In this document: positions 1 to 11,969 of the stretch, in pieces
Layout of the letters: each line of letters starts with the position of its first letter
How positions within the stretch are numbered: the stretch's first letter is position 1
DNA from: Larkinella knui
GTDB taxonomy: Bacteria > Bacteroidota > Bacteroidia > Cytophagales > Spirosomataceae
Length of the DNA stretch: 64,000 bases
Assembly (NCBI RefSeq): GCF_003858645.1
Contig: NZ_RQJP01000002.1
Span: 744,001-808,000, forward strand
Reading direction: 5' to 3'
Notes under the pieces: model-generated
Told to the model about the DNA's origin: nothing
The model's input: only the letters and a program-made list of their open reading frames with translations
Databases searched by the model: none
Program-made: the position numbers and the translations under genes

Positions 1-1362
1 CAGTTACTAAATGTGCTCAGTTTAGCGGGTCCTTATCTGTTTGCACTTGGCTTGTTAATATTTCTTCCTGGGCTAATTCGCCCCATACTTTTTCTGGCAG
101 ATCAAGTAGTGAGGTCAGCGCATTTTCTAACTGTTAATATTCTTGGTCTTGCAACTAAAGTAATGATTCGTCCGGATTTCCAACCTCCTGTCACCACTCA
201 CTTGTATATCGACCTGAAAATTTTATGCGTTATGTTGATCTCTGTTTTGTCAGCTTATTTTCTTGCCAAGCAGGTTGGTGTAAATGAATTTTCGATGTAT
301 CACTTTTACCGAAACAGGTTGGTGAGAGCTTATTTGGGCGCTTCGCGCAGAAGTACGGACCGGCAACGTACCTCTAACCCGTTTACGGGTTTTGATAACT
401 TAGATGATGAAAAACTAAGTAAAATGCGGAACGAGTATGGTTATTACGGTCCGTACCCAATTTTGAATACAGCGCTCAACGCTTCACAAGTAAGCGACCT
501 TGACCGGCAAGACCGGATGGCCGAGTCGTTTATATTCTCACCTCTATTTTGTGGATTCGATTTTAGCATGATAAAGGCTTCTGTAGATGTAAATACGAAA
601 TCCTACGATTATGCCTTCCGCGAAACGGAGCATTATGCGTTTAAAGACGGTGGTCCCACAATCGGCACTGCCATGGCCACTTCAGGGGCAGCGGTTAATC
701 CGAATCAAGGTTACCACTCTTCCACTGCGACCGCCTTTTTATTGACGGTGTTTAATGTTCAACTGGGAAGGTGGATTGGGAATCCTCGAAAATGTACTTG
801 GCAATTGGCCGATCCGGGATTTGGTCTTGGATACATTGTAAACAATTTAGTCGGAAAAACTAATACCCGAAACGATTTTATTGCATTATCAGATGGTGGT
901 CACTTTGATAACATGGGCTTATACGAAATGGTAAGAAGAAGGTGTGCTTTTATCGTTGTTTGCGATGCAGAACAAGACGACCAGTTTACCTGCGAAGGTT
1001 TTGCCAATGCTATTCGACGTTGTCGAATAGATTTTGGGGCCGAAATCGTCATTAATCTGGCCTCTATCACAGAAAGGGCTCATCATAGGTTTTCGGCAGC
1101 CAATTATGCTCTCGGGGACATTTTTTATGCTGGCAATAAAGAAAATACTGGTAAATTATTATACATAAAATCTTCACTAGTAGATAGAAATATTCCTTTT
1201 GACGTTCAGGAGTATGCTTCAAAAAATGAAACCTTTCCACATCAATCTACTGGGGATCAATTTTTTGACGAAGAACAATTCGAAAGCTATAGAAAACTGG
1301 GTTTTTACATTGCAAATTGTGCTTTTAAAGATAATAAAGTTAGAGAAAAATTAAAACTTTAA
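1..1362 (+). CDS. Patatin-like membrane phospholipase, C-terminal part (cut by window start)
   Basis: The frame is open from the first base of the window, so the gene starts upstream. About 453 codons are visible. Hydrophobic stretches at the start (PYLFALGLLIFLPGLI and a second near codon 75) look like membrane helices. The segment GTAMATSGAAVNPNQGYHSS followed by SDGGHFDNMGLYEMVRRR matches what I know of large bacterial patatin-like proteins. The Asp of SDGGHFDN would be the Asp of the Ser-Asp catalytic dyad. The GxSxG nucleophile is expected upstream and cannot be checked here. Likely role: membrane-bound lipid acyl hydrolysis. The DNA is AT-richer than the core genes further on. The family call is fairly firm; the substrate is unknown. 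Confidence 0.75.
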   Translation, partial: QLLNVLSLAGPYLFALGLLIFLPGLIRPILFLADQVVRSAHFLTVNILGLATKVMIRPDFQPPVTTHLYIDLKILCVMLISVLSAYFLAKQVGVNEFSMYHFYRNRLVRAYLGASRRSTDRQRTSNPFTGFDNLDDEKLSKMRNEYGYYGPYPILNTALNASQVSDLDRQDRMAESFIFSPLFCGFDFSMIKASVDVNTKSYDYAFRETEHYAFKDGGPTIGTAMATSGAAVNPNQGYHSSTATAFLLTVFNVQLGRWIGNPRKCTWQLADPGFGLGYIVNNLVGKTNTRNDFIALSDGGHFDNMGLYEMVRRRCAFIVVCDAEQDDQFTCEGFANAIRRCRIDFGAEIVINLASITERAHHRFSAANYALGDIFYAGNKENTGKLLYIKSSLVDRNIPFDVQEYASKNETFPHQSTGDQFFDEEQFESYRKLGFYIANCAFKDNKVREKLKL

Positions 1363-1414
1363 CCTTCAGTAAGTAAATGTATAACGCTGAAACCACCTTA
1401 AACGATTTGTTCCC

Positions 1415-1468
1415 TCTCATTAATTGGATATAAATTCCGAAAATGAGGTTTTTTTCAAATTAATGAGA
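1415..1468. repeat. Inverted repeat with T-run, possible terminator
   Basis: Arms TCTCATTAATTGGA and TCAAATTAATGAGA are complementary except for one position. They enclose a run of seven T at 1449-1455. It lies just after the patatin-like gene and may end its transcript, but the T-run is inside the loop, so this is not a standard terminator. Confidence 0.35.
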
Positions 1469-1543
1469 AGATAATAAATACAACACATTAATTATTAATG
1501 CTCCTATATTCTGTTGATCCAGAGTAACGAAATACTCTATAAA

Positions 1544-2293
1544 ATGACAAGTGTTTTAAAAAACAAGGTAACACCTCAGAACCCACTCGGCATTATTGCG
1601 CTATTTGTATTTTTTATAGAAGCTATTGCCACGGTTTCGCTTGGATTAGTCGCAACAACACCATATGTAATATATTTAATATGGTTCATTATTATTTACC
1701 CAACTTTTATAGCTATTGCCTTTTTTGTGCTTCTTTGGCTTAAAAGAGAGGCTCTCTACAGTCCGGGAGATTATCGCGACGATACAACATTTAAAGAAAT
1801 TCTACTTCAAAAGGTGGCTGTCATTGAGGCTAAACAGGATGCGGCAACTATTACCTCCTCAACCAATATAGATGAGATTATAAGAACTGTCGATCGTCTG
1901 ATTGCACTCAATGATATATACTCTGCAGTTAATGTGGGAAGAACTTTTTTTAAAGAAGGAGAATTTGAAATGGGACTAAAATTATTTGATTATTTAAAGT
2001 CTAAAATTTCACCTTTCCATGATTCTTATTATAAAATACTTTCAAACCGAGCTTACTCTCTTATTGGTATAGATAAATTTCAAGATGCAATTGATCAATT
2101 GAACGAATTACGCAATATCCACGAAGATAAATTTATGGTATGGCATTCTATAGCTCTCGCTTATGCATATTATAAAATAGGAAATCAACAATACTACCGC
2201 CAATGGTTAGATTATTCCCGTAAAATAAAGGAATTTCAAAGAGGCCAAGATTTCTTTAAAAAACTTTATCCAGAGATAGCCGATGATTTGTGA
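1544..2293 (+). CDS. Two-helix membrane protein with helical (TPR-like) tail, unknown function
   Basis: 249 residues from the ATG at 1544. An in-frame TTG ten codons upstream is possible but weaker. Residues about 14-37 and 43-66 are strongly hydrophobic and give two membrane helices. They are followed by LYSPGDYRDD and then a soluble, mostly helical region that reads like two or three TPR-type repeats (for example FKEGEFEMGLKLFDYLKS and IDKFQDAIDQLNEL). I do not recognise a named family. The gene is AT-rich and follows the patatin-like gene by 181 bp on the same strand, so the two may have arrived together. The tail probably faces the cytoplasm and binds protein; that is inference. Confidence 0.6.
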   Translation: MTSVLKNKVTPQNPLGIIALFVFFIEAIATVSLGLVATTPYVIYLIWFIIIYPTFIAIAFFVLLWLKREALYSPGDYRDDTTFKEILLQKVAVIEAKQDAATITSSTNIDEIIRTVDRLIALNDIYSAVNVGRTFFKEGEFEMGLKLFDYLKSKISPFHDSYYKILSNRAYSLIGIDKFQDAIDQLNELRNIHEDKFMVWHSIALAYAYYKIGNQQYYRQWLDYSRKIKEFQRGQDFFKKLYPEIADDL

Positions 2294-2782
2294 TTTTGTA
2301 TCAAAAATGGGCAAAATTTTTAAATTAAAAATTAATTAAACTTCACCAATAAGACATTGCCTTGTGATAGAACTAATTGAGATTATTCATCCATCTTCTA
2401 CCTGGTTTGCAAACAATTATCCTACCTCTTAAAAGGCGATAATTGAGCTAATATACACTATTAAAAGTTTACGAGCTGGATACTAATTAAAGAATAAAAC
2501 GCGGTTATTTTAATTTTATATAGATATCTAACTATTATCTCTATATTAAAGCCAACCGCAAATAACCGCTTCTCAGAACACTTCCCCAAGAAATATGAGC
2601 TACAGGTAAAATCGAGTTGACCTGTCTTTCAATTTGAAAGCACGCTATTATGGAATAAGCATCCCATTGGCTGGAAGAGTTATCTAGGTAGCGGTTGTCG
2701 CTGAATAACGGGAATGAAAACGGTCCTTAGGGTATGACACTGGGTTGTAGAGCCAGTAAGGTAAGAAACGTGCCGGTGACTG
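2294..2782. other. 489-bp gene gap, mostly AT-rich
   Basis: I see no credible gene. A 10-bp inverted repeat lies at 2501-2510 and 2560-2569 (GCGGTTATTT / AAATAACCGC) with a 49-bp AT-rich loop. Positions about 2640-2780 are GC-richer and look structured (ACGGTCCTTAGGGTATGAC, then GGTAAGAAACGTG), possibly a remnant of a structured RNA. I could not assign it to a family. Confidence 0.4.
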
Positions 2783-3217
2783 CTATCCTTCGCGAGCTCG
2801 AACTAGTTCAACGGTTCGCGGATCCATCAAGCCATTAAAGTACTTGTCCAAAACCGCCTGAAAGACTGGATTGGTGTTTTTTGACAAACCAAACAAGGTC
2901 ATACTTGACCGAAGCTTTAAATCATCCGGACTGCCCAGAATCTGGTTAGCGGTTTTTCCAACTACACCCAGTAGGGCATTGGAAATTTCTAGTAACCGAC
3001 TACCCAGAACGGGATGATCCAGATACGCCAGGGCTTCTTTCAGGTTGTGAATCGCGTAAAACCGAGCCATTTCACTATAGCCCAGGCCCGAAAGTTGAGG
3101 AAAGATGTACCACATCCAGTGGCCTTGCTTCCGGCCATTTTTGATTTCAGTCAGGGCTTGAGAATAAACCGGTTGTTGAGCGTCCAAAAACCGTTTTAAA
3201 TCGTAATCTGCTTTCAT
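2783..3217 (-). CDS. DUF1810 family protein
   Basis: 144 residues from the ATG at 3217; a longer reading from 3274 adds a non-conserved tail. The core DLKRFLDAQQPVYSQALTEI, then GRKQGHWMWYIFPQLSGLG, then YAIHNLKEALAYLDHPVLG is the DUF1810 signature. Family members are small cytoplasmic proteins of about 140-150 residues, so this one is full length. The family has no well-established biochemical role; I assign none. It stands alone on the minus strand between AT-rich gaps, without an operon partner. Confidence 0.85.
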   Translation of the reverse strand: MKADYDLKRFLDAQQPVYSQALTEIKNGRKQGHWMWYIFPQLSGLGYSEMARFYAIHNLKEALAYLDHPVLGSRLLEISNALLGVVGKTANQILGSPDDLKLRSSMTLFGLSKNTNPVFQAVLDKYFNGLMDPRTVELVRAREG

Positions 3218-3440
3218 CGGTATACTTATTCTGGCCGACACAACGGCCCAAGAGTGGAAATTGAAAGACCTCAATAACCGTATAAACGCCTTTTTCTTAA
3301 ATCTGTTGAATCATTAATGTATTCCCCTCCCACCCTTTCCCAAAAGTAACAGGAGTTGACTCATTTGTGACAGCTTTTCCGGGCGTTGAAGCCGACCTTT
3401 GATTCATTCAAACGGACACAAAAACTAACCTTCATACGCC

Positions 3441-3815
3441 ATGAAAACGCTCATCAACTCCCTGCTCGTTGCCTTTACCTTAACAGCTATTACCTTCTCG
3501 GCTTCTTTGGCTGAAAGCGACAAACTCATTGGAAAGCCCAAGAACGCAGCCGCTTTTCAAAGCAGCATGTACACCACCAATGCAGGCAAGGTTCAGATTG
3601 CCGTCAATAAGCAAACCGGCGGGAAAGTGGAGGTTCGACTCACCAACAGCGCCGGCAAAGAGGTCTTCGTGCAATCGATTGGCAAACGCCAGGAAGCCGC
3701 CCGGCTGCGGCTGGATGTCAGCGCCCTGCCCGACGGGGTTTATCAGGTAGCCATCAGCAATGGCATTGAGACCACCACCCAGGAATTGACGCTGGCCACC
3801 ACCCCGGTGACCTAG
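3441..3815 (+). CDS. Small exported beta-sandwich protein (T9SS-tail-like)
   Basis: 124 residues. Residues 1-24 form a signal peptide (MKTLINSLLVAFTLTAITFS, cleavage likely after SLA). The rest, with KVEVRLTNSAGKEVFVQSIG and RLRLDVSALPDGVYQVAIS, resembles the beta-sandwich of T9SS C-terminal sorting domains and of small DUF3244-type exported proteins. Here the domain makes up nearly the whole protein and is not a tail on a cargo. It is probably a periplasmic or surface protein. Function is unknown. A long hairpin follows 45 bp after the stop. Confidence 0.7.
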   Translation: MKTLINSLLVAFTLTAITFSASLAESDKLIGKPKNAAAFQSSMYTTNAGKVQIAVNKQTGGKVEVRLTNSAGKEVFVQSIGKRQEAARLRLDVSALPDGVYQVAISNGIETTTQELTLATTPVT

Positions 3816-3860
3816 GCGTCTCCCCGCCTGGTGGCCTTCAACTAAATCTGACTCGTTCTT

Positions 3861-3910
3861 GCTTACATCAAAAGGCTAATTCTATCCGGAATTGGCCTTT
3901 TGATGTAAGC
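3861..3910 (+). terminator. Long 22-bp hairpin after the small exported gene
   Basis: Arms at 3861-3882 and 3889-3910 pair over 22 positions with a single G-U type mismatch and a 6-nt loop (TATCCG). The stem includes AAAAGGC / GCCTTTT. No U-tract follows immediately, so it may be a transcript-end stabiliser rather than a classical intrinsic terminator. Confidence 0.55.
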
Positions 3911-4322
3911 ATTAATCGATTAATATAGTACCTTATTCCATCAAGCTATTGAACCAAACCTGTGAATTTTGTGGCTACATGACTCAAATGAGTATTTGTG
4001 TAAATGAGTTTTTAGTAGGGTAGACTTGTCAAAAGCTTAAATATAAAAGTCTGAAGTCGTTCCGTAGAAAAATTGGGTCGTTTTTCAAACCGATAAGTTC
4101 GATCTATTCTGTTCTATATAGTTTTTTTAGGTAATGATATACTTAATCGACCCAGTATGCTGTATGATTAGTGATGCATATATACTTTGTCTGTTTACAG
4201 TTAAAAAGGGGAAATAAGTCCTCAGAATGAACAATGTAAATCTTTATATGCCGATCACTAAATAAGGATTGTTTTGATCATATTTAATCCTGATTTTGTG
4301 CTGTATCCTAAATCTTTACTCT
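3911..4322. other. AT-rich intergenic stretch upstream of the Clp-fold protease
   Basis: About 410 bp with no gene I can support. It is AT-rich compared with the flanking core genome and probably holds the promoter of the protease gene, but I cannot point to a convincing -7/-33 pair. Confidence 0.4.
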
Positions 4323-5387
4323 ATGTTGGTTAATAGGCTAAATAGCTATCAGAAATTAGAAGAACTTCGACAATCAAAACTTATCGTTTATGTGACTGGT
4401 GATCGACCAGGATTAGAAACGCAGATTTCGCCGGAAATTTTAGAGTATTTTGTTCGCCATCTTGATAATCTACAGAATTCTGATAAAATCTCCCTGTTTC
4501 TATATACTCGCGGTGGAGACACAATGGCTGCATGGAGTCTCATTAATCTTATCAAACAGTTCTGTAAAGAGTTTGAAGTCATAATCCCATCAAAAGCTCG
4601 AAGTGCAGGAACGTTGATTTCTTTAGGAGCGAATAAGATAGTAATGACCAAGCAGGCTACTCTAGGGCCTATTGACCCTAGCTTGAATACACCACTTAAT
4701 CCGCAGAATCCTGCTTTTCCCCAAAACCCTCAGGCTAGATTACCAGTTAGTGTTGAATCAATTAGGGGGTATATTGATTTAGCAAAACAGGAACTTGGAG
4801 TCCAGAGTGAAAATAACCTAACCAATATTTTCTTACATTTGTCAAACTTTGTACATCCGTTGGTATTAGGAGATACTTATCGTGTCAGGACCCAGATAAA
4901 GACTTTGTCCCGAAAATTAGTAGCTCAGCATACCACTGATGGTGAACAAATTGAAAAAATAGTTTCATTTCTATGCTCCGATTCAGGTAGCCATGATTAT
5001 CCCATTTATCGTAGGGAAGCAAGAGATGAGCTGGGATTAAACATTGAGAAACCCAATGATGAGCTATATTCTGTAATAGATGAAGTATTTACTTCAATTC
5101 AAGAGGAGCTTGAATTATTGAATATGTTCGACATTGGCACAATAGTAGGGAATCACAATTCGGTCAATTATTCATTTAGAAGGGTTTTAATTGAAAGTAT
5201 TGTAGGCGGAACAGATGTTTTTGTTTCAGAAGGAATGCTGATCAAAAGCCAATTCCCCGTTCAACCTCAATTCCAAAATGGTCCCGCGACGTTTAGAACT
5301 GTTTTTGAAGACAATAGAACATTTGAGGGATGGAAGTATGAACCCTCTCAAAAACAAGAAATTGCACAACCGGAAGTCTCAGTATAG
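4323..5387 (+). CDS. SDH-type Clp-fold serine protease (SppA/ClpP superfamily)
   Basis: 354 residues from the ATG at 4323; a TTG nine codons upstream is also in frame. Residues 19-110 carry the Clp-fold core: LIVYVTGDRPG, the oxyanion-type loop YTRGGDT (about 61-67), and ARSAGTLISLGANKIVM, in which Ser94 is the likely nucleophile. GPIDPSL (about 115-121) follows, as in the serine dehydrogenase proteinase (PF01972) family. There is no signal peptide or membrane helix, so it should act in the cytoplasm or at the inner membrane face. The gene is followed 58 bp later by a small gene of unknown role and then a terminator, suggesting a two-gene transcript. Family call is good; substrate unknown. 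Confidence 0.8.
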   Translation: MLVNRLNSYQKLEELRQSKLIVYVTGDRPGLETQISPEILEYFVRHLDNLQNSDKISLFLYTRGGDTMAAWSLINLIKQFCKEFEVIIPSKARSAGTLISLGANKIVMTKQATLGPIDPSLNTPLNPQNPAFPQNPQARLPVSVESIRGYIDLAKQELGVQSENNLTNIFLHLSNFVHPLVLGDTYRVRTQIKTLSRKLVAQHTTDGEQIEKIVSFLCSDSGSHDYPIYRREARDELGLNIEKPNDELYSVIDEVFTSIQEELELLNMFDIGTIVGNHNSVNYSFRRVLIESIVGGTDVFVSEGMLIKSQFPVQPQFQNGPATFRTVFEDNRTFEGWKYEPSQKQEIAQPEVSV

Positions 5388-5445
5388 AATAATGCTGATA
5401 GAGAAGCTAAAAAAGCTATAACCTTTCGTTAATCACACTAACACT

Positions 5446-5655
5446 ATGAAACACTTGACATTCAGCACTAAATCTTCTGCATCTGCTAATTATTCAACAC
5501 CGTTGTCGAATAACAGCAATTTAGTTTCTCCGACATTATCCGCCAAGACAGACAACTTGTCTTATTACATCAAAAATAATCAAATAACTAAAGATTCGCT
5601 ATCACCTAGTCCGATTCATATTCTGGAGAATGACGCCCCCGCCCCTATTGAATAG
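5446..5655 (+). CDS. 69-residue Ser/Asn-rich peptide next to the protease
   Basis: ATG start, no signal peptide, no membrane helix and no cysteine. Composition is low in complexity: many Ser, Asn, Thr and Pro, ending in ENDAPAPIE. It begins with MKHLTFSTKSSASANYS and has a central SYYIKNNQITKD. It lies 58 bp behind the protease gene and 28 bp ahead of a strong terminator, so it is probably co-transcribed. I do not recognise a family. It could be a protease substrate, an adaptor or a modified-peptide precursor; none of these is shown by the sequence. Confidence 0.5.
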   Translation: MKHLTFSTKSSASANYSTPLSNNSNLVSPTLSAKTDNLSYYIKNNQITKDSLSPSPIHILENDAPAPIE

Positions 5656-5683
5656 TGTATCTATAGCTTGCTAGAGTAAACTT

Positions 5684-5713
5684 AAGCCCGCCCGAACAAG
5701 GCGGGCTTTTTAC
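5684..5713 (+). terminator. Intrinsic terminator of the protease/peptide unit
   Basis: Perfect 9-bp stem AAGCCCGCC / GGCGGGCTT with a 7-nt loop, followed by TTTTA. A classical GC stem plus T-tract, 28 bp after the peptide stop codon. Confidence 0.85.
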
Positions 5714-5965
5714 TGTCATTAAAGGTCTGACTATAAATACATTTTATACTTTAATAAGAACTTTCTTTCAAAGATTAAGGTATGATTTCAGAAAGCAATT
5801 CAACAATGAAGTAGACAATACTTAGTATTTGGACCTCATTTGTACCTACTCGGTCATAAATAATAAATATTAGGCTTATTTTCAGTACATTAACTAACAT
5901 TCTCACTTTCTGTATTGGAAAGTAACCCTATATTCCCAAAACCAACATTGGTAGCAGGCTTGTAA

Positions 5966-6253
5966 AGCTACTATGGAACTTCTGGTTACGGCTGCCATCA
6001 TCAATTTGAGGCTGCATTTGCCTATTTTAAGGAGCGAATTCGCGCAAACCCCCAGGCAAGCATTGCGTATCTCTACCGGGCCCGTTGCCTCAGAAGGCGC
6101 GGGGATTCGATGGCGGCTCTGGCGGATTTAGAAACCGGTAGGCCAGGCCGACTGAACTCGTTTCAAATTCGCGACAGCCGCATTGAAGACCTGCTTGGCC
6201 GGTCGCCGATCCAACTGGAAAACAAGGCAATCCGCGAGCAACTCGACGACTAG
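5966..6253 (+). pseudogene. Decayed TPR-protein fragment
   Basis: An open stretch of 95 codons with no start codon, preceded by an in-frame TAA at 5963. It reads FEAAFAYFKERIRANP then SIAYLYRARCLRRRGDSMAALADLE, a recognisable TPR-type repeat pair. It ends at TAG 6251. No upstream coding part exists. I read it as the 3' remnant of a TPR protein gene, now joined to the response-regulator remnant that follows 12 bp later. Confidence 0.5.
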
Positions 6254-6265
6254 GTCGTGTGTTGA

Positions 6266-6732
6266 CTGGCCCCTGACCTGCCGATTATGATTTTCACCAT
6301 CATGACCGAGTACGCCTTCGCCAAGCGGTATTTACAATTAGGCATCAAGGGCTATATCAGCAAGCAAGCCGAGGACGCCGAAATTCGGAAAGCCGTCCAT
6401 ACTATTTTGTGCGGAAAACTCAGTGTTTGTCCTGAATTGCAGGATAAAATAAAGGAGGATAACCACTACAGCAGGGAACTGGACCCGTTTGATGTGTTGC
6501 CGAATCGGGAACTGGAAATTGCTTTTCACCTCGTGCGGAGCAAATCCGTCAGCCACATTGCCGATACGCTGAACGTTCACACTCGACGGTCGGTACCCAC
6601 AAAGCCCGGATTTTGGACAAACTAAAAGTCGATACTGTACTGGTTATGAAAGATTTTGCTACTACCGAACGACTCGGTATTTTTGCTGGATCCGTTGGTG
6701 AATACATGTGCCGACGGCATACGAAAAACTGA
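6266..6732 (+). pseudogene. Broken NarL/LuxR-type response regulator
   Basis: The visible part begins in the second half of a receiver domain (PDLPIMIFTIMTEYAFAKRY, then GIKGYISKQAEDAEIRKAV). It continues into a LuxR-type DNA-binding domain (LPNRELEIAFHLVRSKSVSH). The N-terminal half with the phospho-acceptor Asp is missing, and a stop at 6263 closes the frame upstream. At about 6580 a one-base shift breaks the helix-turn-helix: the first frame runs to a stop at 6625, while the next frame restores STVGTHKARILDKLKV and runs to TGA 6730. Truncation plus frameshift make this a pseudogene unless the sequence has an error. Its end overlaps the next gene tail to tail. Confidence 0.75.
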
Positions 6733-7186
6733 GCAGGCCAACCAGCCAAACCGCCCCCCAAACGCTCAGATACGACCATTTACCGGCGCTAAAAATGGTT
6801 AACAAAGCCATCAGCATCAACACCAGCCCGACGGTCATCAGCATGGCCGTACGCAAAGAGGTCCGGTATTCCTGCCGCAAGTCATACGCGCCGTAGGCTT
6901 TATTCCGAAACTGGAACACAATATCATCCAGATCCGCCTGCCGCAGTTGGTCTTCGTTCATGGTTAGCTCAATCTGGTACGTTTTGCGCAGGTATTTGAC
7001 GGCTTTGGCGTTCGCTTCGAGCTGCACTTTATCCAGAGCCGTTTCAAACGGTAGACCAATCCACATGTAATGCTCCACCTCACAAGCCAGGTGATCGAGG
7101 AGTTCTTCGAACAACGCTTCGTCCGTGCCGTTCAAGACCAGATGGCGATATAGGATTTCTACTTGTTGCGGGTTGAGCTTTTCCAT
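6662..7186 (-). CDS. Membrane protein partner of the PadR regulator
   Basis: 174 residues. Residues 1-75 are soluble and helical (LFEELLDHLACEVEHYM). A segment LDDIVFQFRNKAYGAYDLRQ follows, typical of the cytoplasmic stretch just before the first membrane helix in Bacteroidota TonB-like proteins. Two hydrophobic helices follow at about 112-134 and 138-160. There is no periplasmic TonB domain, so it is not TonB itself. It lies 35 bp downstream of the padR-type gene on the same strand; PadR genes in this phylum are often followed by such membrane proteins. Specific function unknown. Its last 71 bp run antisense to the response-regulator remnant. Confidence 0.65.
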   Translation of the reverse strand: MEKLNPQQVEILYRHLVLNGTDEALFEELLDHLACEVEHYMWIGLPFETALDKVQLEANAKAVKYLRKTYQIELTMNEDQLRQADLDDIVFQFRNKAYGAYDLRQEYRTSLRTAMLMTVGLVLMLMALLTIFSAGKWSYLSVWGAVWLVGLLSFSYAVGTCIHQRIQQKYRVVR

Positions 7187-7221
7187 AGGATATCGGGTTT
7201 AACGGCTGATCGTTTTGAATT

Positions 7222-7575
7222 TTAGTGGCCCAGCGACAAAGCCGGAACCGGTTGCAATAGAGCCTTCATCACTTCAACAAAGCGCTCGAAGTCAGACACT
7301 TTCTGGAGTGCCGTTTCATTGCCGCTCGGGGTCAGCGTGTAGTATTTGCGCAACCGCCCATCGACTTCTACCGACTCCGTAATCAATAAGCCCTCCTGTT
7401 GCAATTTGTGTAAAACCGGGTATAACGCGCCAAACGTCAGAATGACTTCGCCCTGCGTCCGCTCTTTTACGGATTGCGTAATTTCATACCCGTACATCCG
7501 GCCCCGTTCGGTCAGCAGTTTCAACACAATTGTCTTCAGAGTTCCCCGCAAAAATTCATTGCCTGATGGTTCCAT
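7222..7575 (-). CDS. PadR family transcriptional regulator
   Basis: 117 residues from the ATG at 7575; the longer frame to 7644 is not conserved-looking. FLRGTLKTIVLKLLTERGRM starts the PadR winged helix, followed by YGYEITQSVKERTQGEVILT, GALYPVLHKLQQEGLL and GRLRKYYTLTPSG, the textbook PadR wing. It should bind DNA as a dimer and control itself and the membrane gene behind it. Two copies of AATATATA lie upstream at 7616-7623 and 7633-7640, 17 bp apart; they may be promoter or operator elements. Confidence 0.9.
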   Translation of the reverse strand: MEPSGNEFLRGTLKTIVLKLLTERGRMYGYEITQSVKERTQGEVILTFGALYPVLHKLQQEGLLITESVEVDGRLRKYYTLTPSGNETALQKVSDFERFVEVMKALLQPVPALSLGH

Positions 7576-7686
7576 TCTAACAGAAAATAGATCGTTAACT
7601 GATTTGTATGAAGTGAATATATAAAAGATTCTAATATATACCAAAAGATGGAGAAATTTTATTAAAAAAATCCGGCACCCAATTCG

Positions 7687-7992
7687 CCCAACCCCGAAGG
7701 GGTGCCATCATTAGCCCCGGATGCAATCCGGGGGATATTAGATGGTACCGCAGGAGTACAACCCTGAAAGGGTTGAATATTGCAATGGGTATTCAACCCT
7801 TTCAGGGTTGTGTGGACGCGTATTTTCGCGTGCGCCCCGGATTGCATCCGGGGTTAATGATGATACCCCTTCGGGGTTGGACGATCGGGGCGTGATGACC
7901 TCTCCGAATCGTCGGCATTGGAATCCGGGCATGGGCATCATCATTGGACCCCGGATTGCATCCGGGGCTAATGATGATGCCCCTTCGGGGTG
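7687..7992. repeat. Cluster of palindromic intergenic repeats
   Basis: Two direct copies (7835-7878 and 7949-7991) and one inverted copy (7691-7733) of a 43-bp unit. Each unit pairs the palindrome CCCCGGATTGCATCCGGGG with CCCCTTCGGGG, joined by a TAATGATGA linker. Between them lies a separate element with perfect 21-bp arms at 7758-7778 and 7791-7811 (core CAACCCTGAAAGGGTTG). It fills the gap between metH and the PadR gene. Open frames across it are produced by the repeat and are not genes. Confidence 0.9.
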
Positions 7993-8034
7993 GGGAGGAG
8001 CGAATCAGGTGTTGGGTGTGGGTCGGCGGTCGGC

Positions 8035-11856
<3,822 letters not shown>

Positions 11857-11969
11857 GTTGGTGTATTGATTAAGACTACAAACTACTGTATATCAGCCGT
11901 CTATAGCAGGCCGGTGCAACTACGACAATGCGGCTTATCGAAGAAAGGAAGCAGGGTGCAAGCTTTCAA

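Noticed and set aside
2640-2782. tRNA or rRNA fragment
   Set aside because: No cloverleaf with a GGTTCGA-type T-loop, and only a superficial likeness to 23S rRNA (GGTCCT.AGG).
1-6732. Anti-phage defence island
   Set aside because: A patatin-like lipase and a Clp-fold protease occur, but no sensor, nucleotide cyclase, TIR, NTPase or recombinase gene is seen; the AT-rich stretch alone is not enough.
6662-7186. TonB protein
   Set aside because: It has the TonB-like pre-helix stretch but no periplasmic C-terminal TonB domain.
7687-7992. CRISPR array
   Set aside because: Repeats are palindromic units in both orientations without regular spacers, and no cas genes are present.
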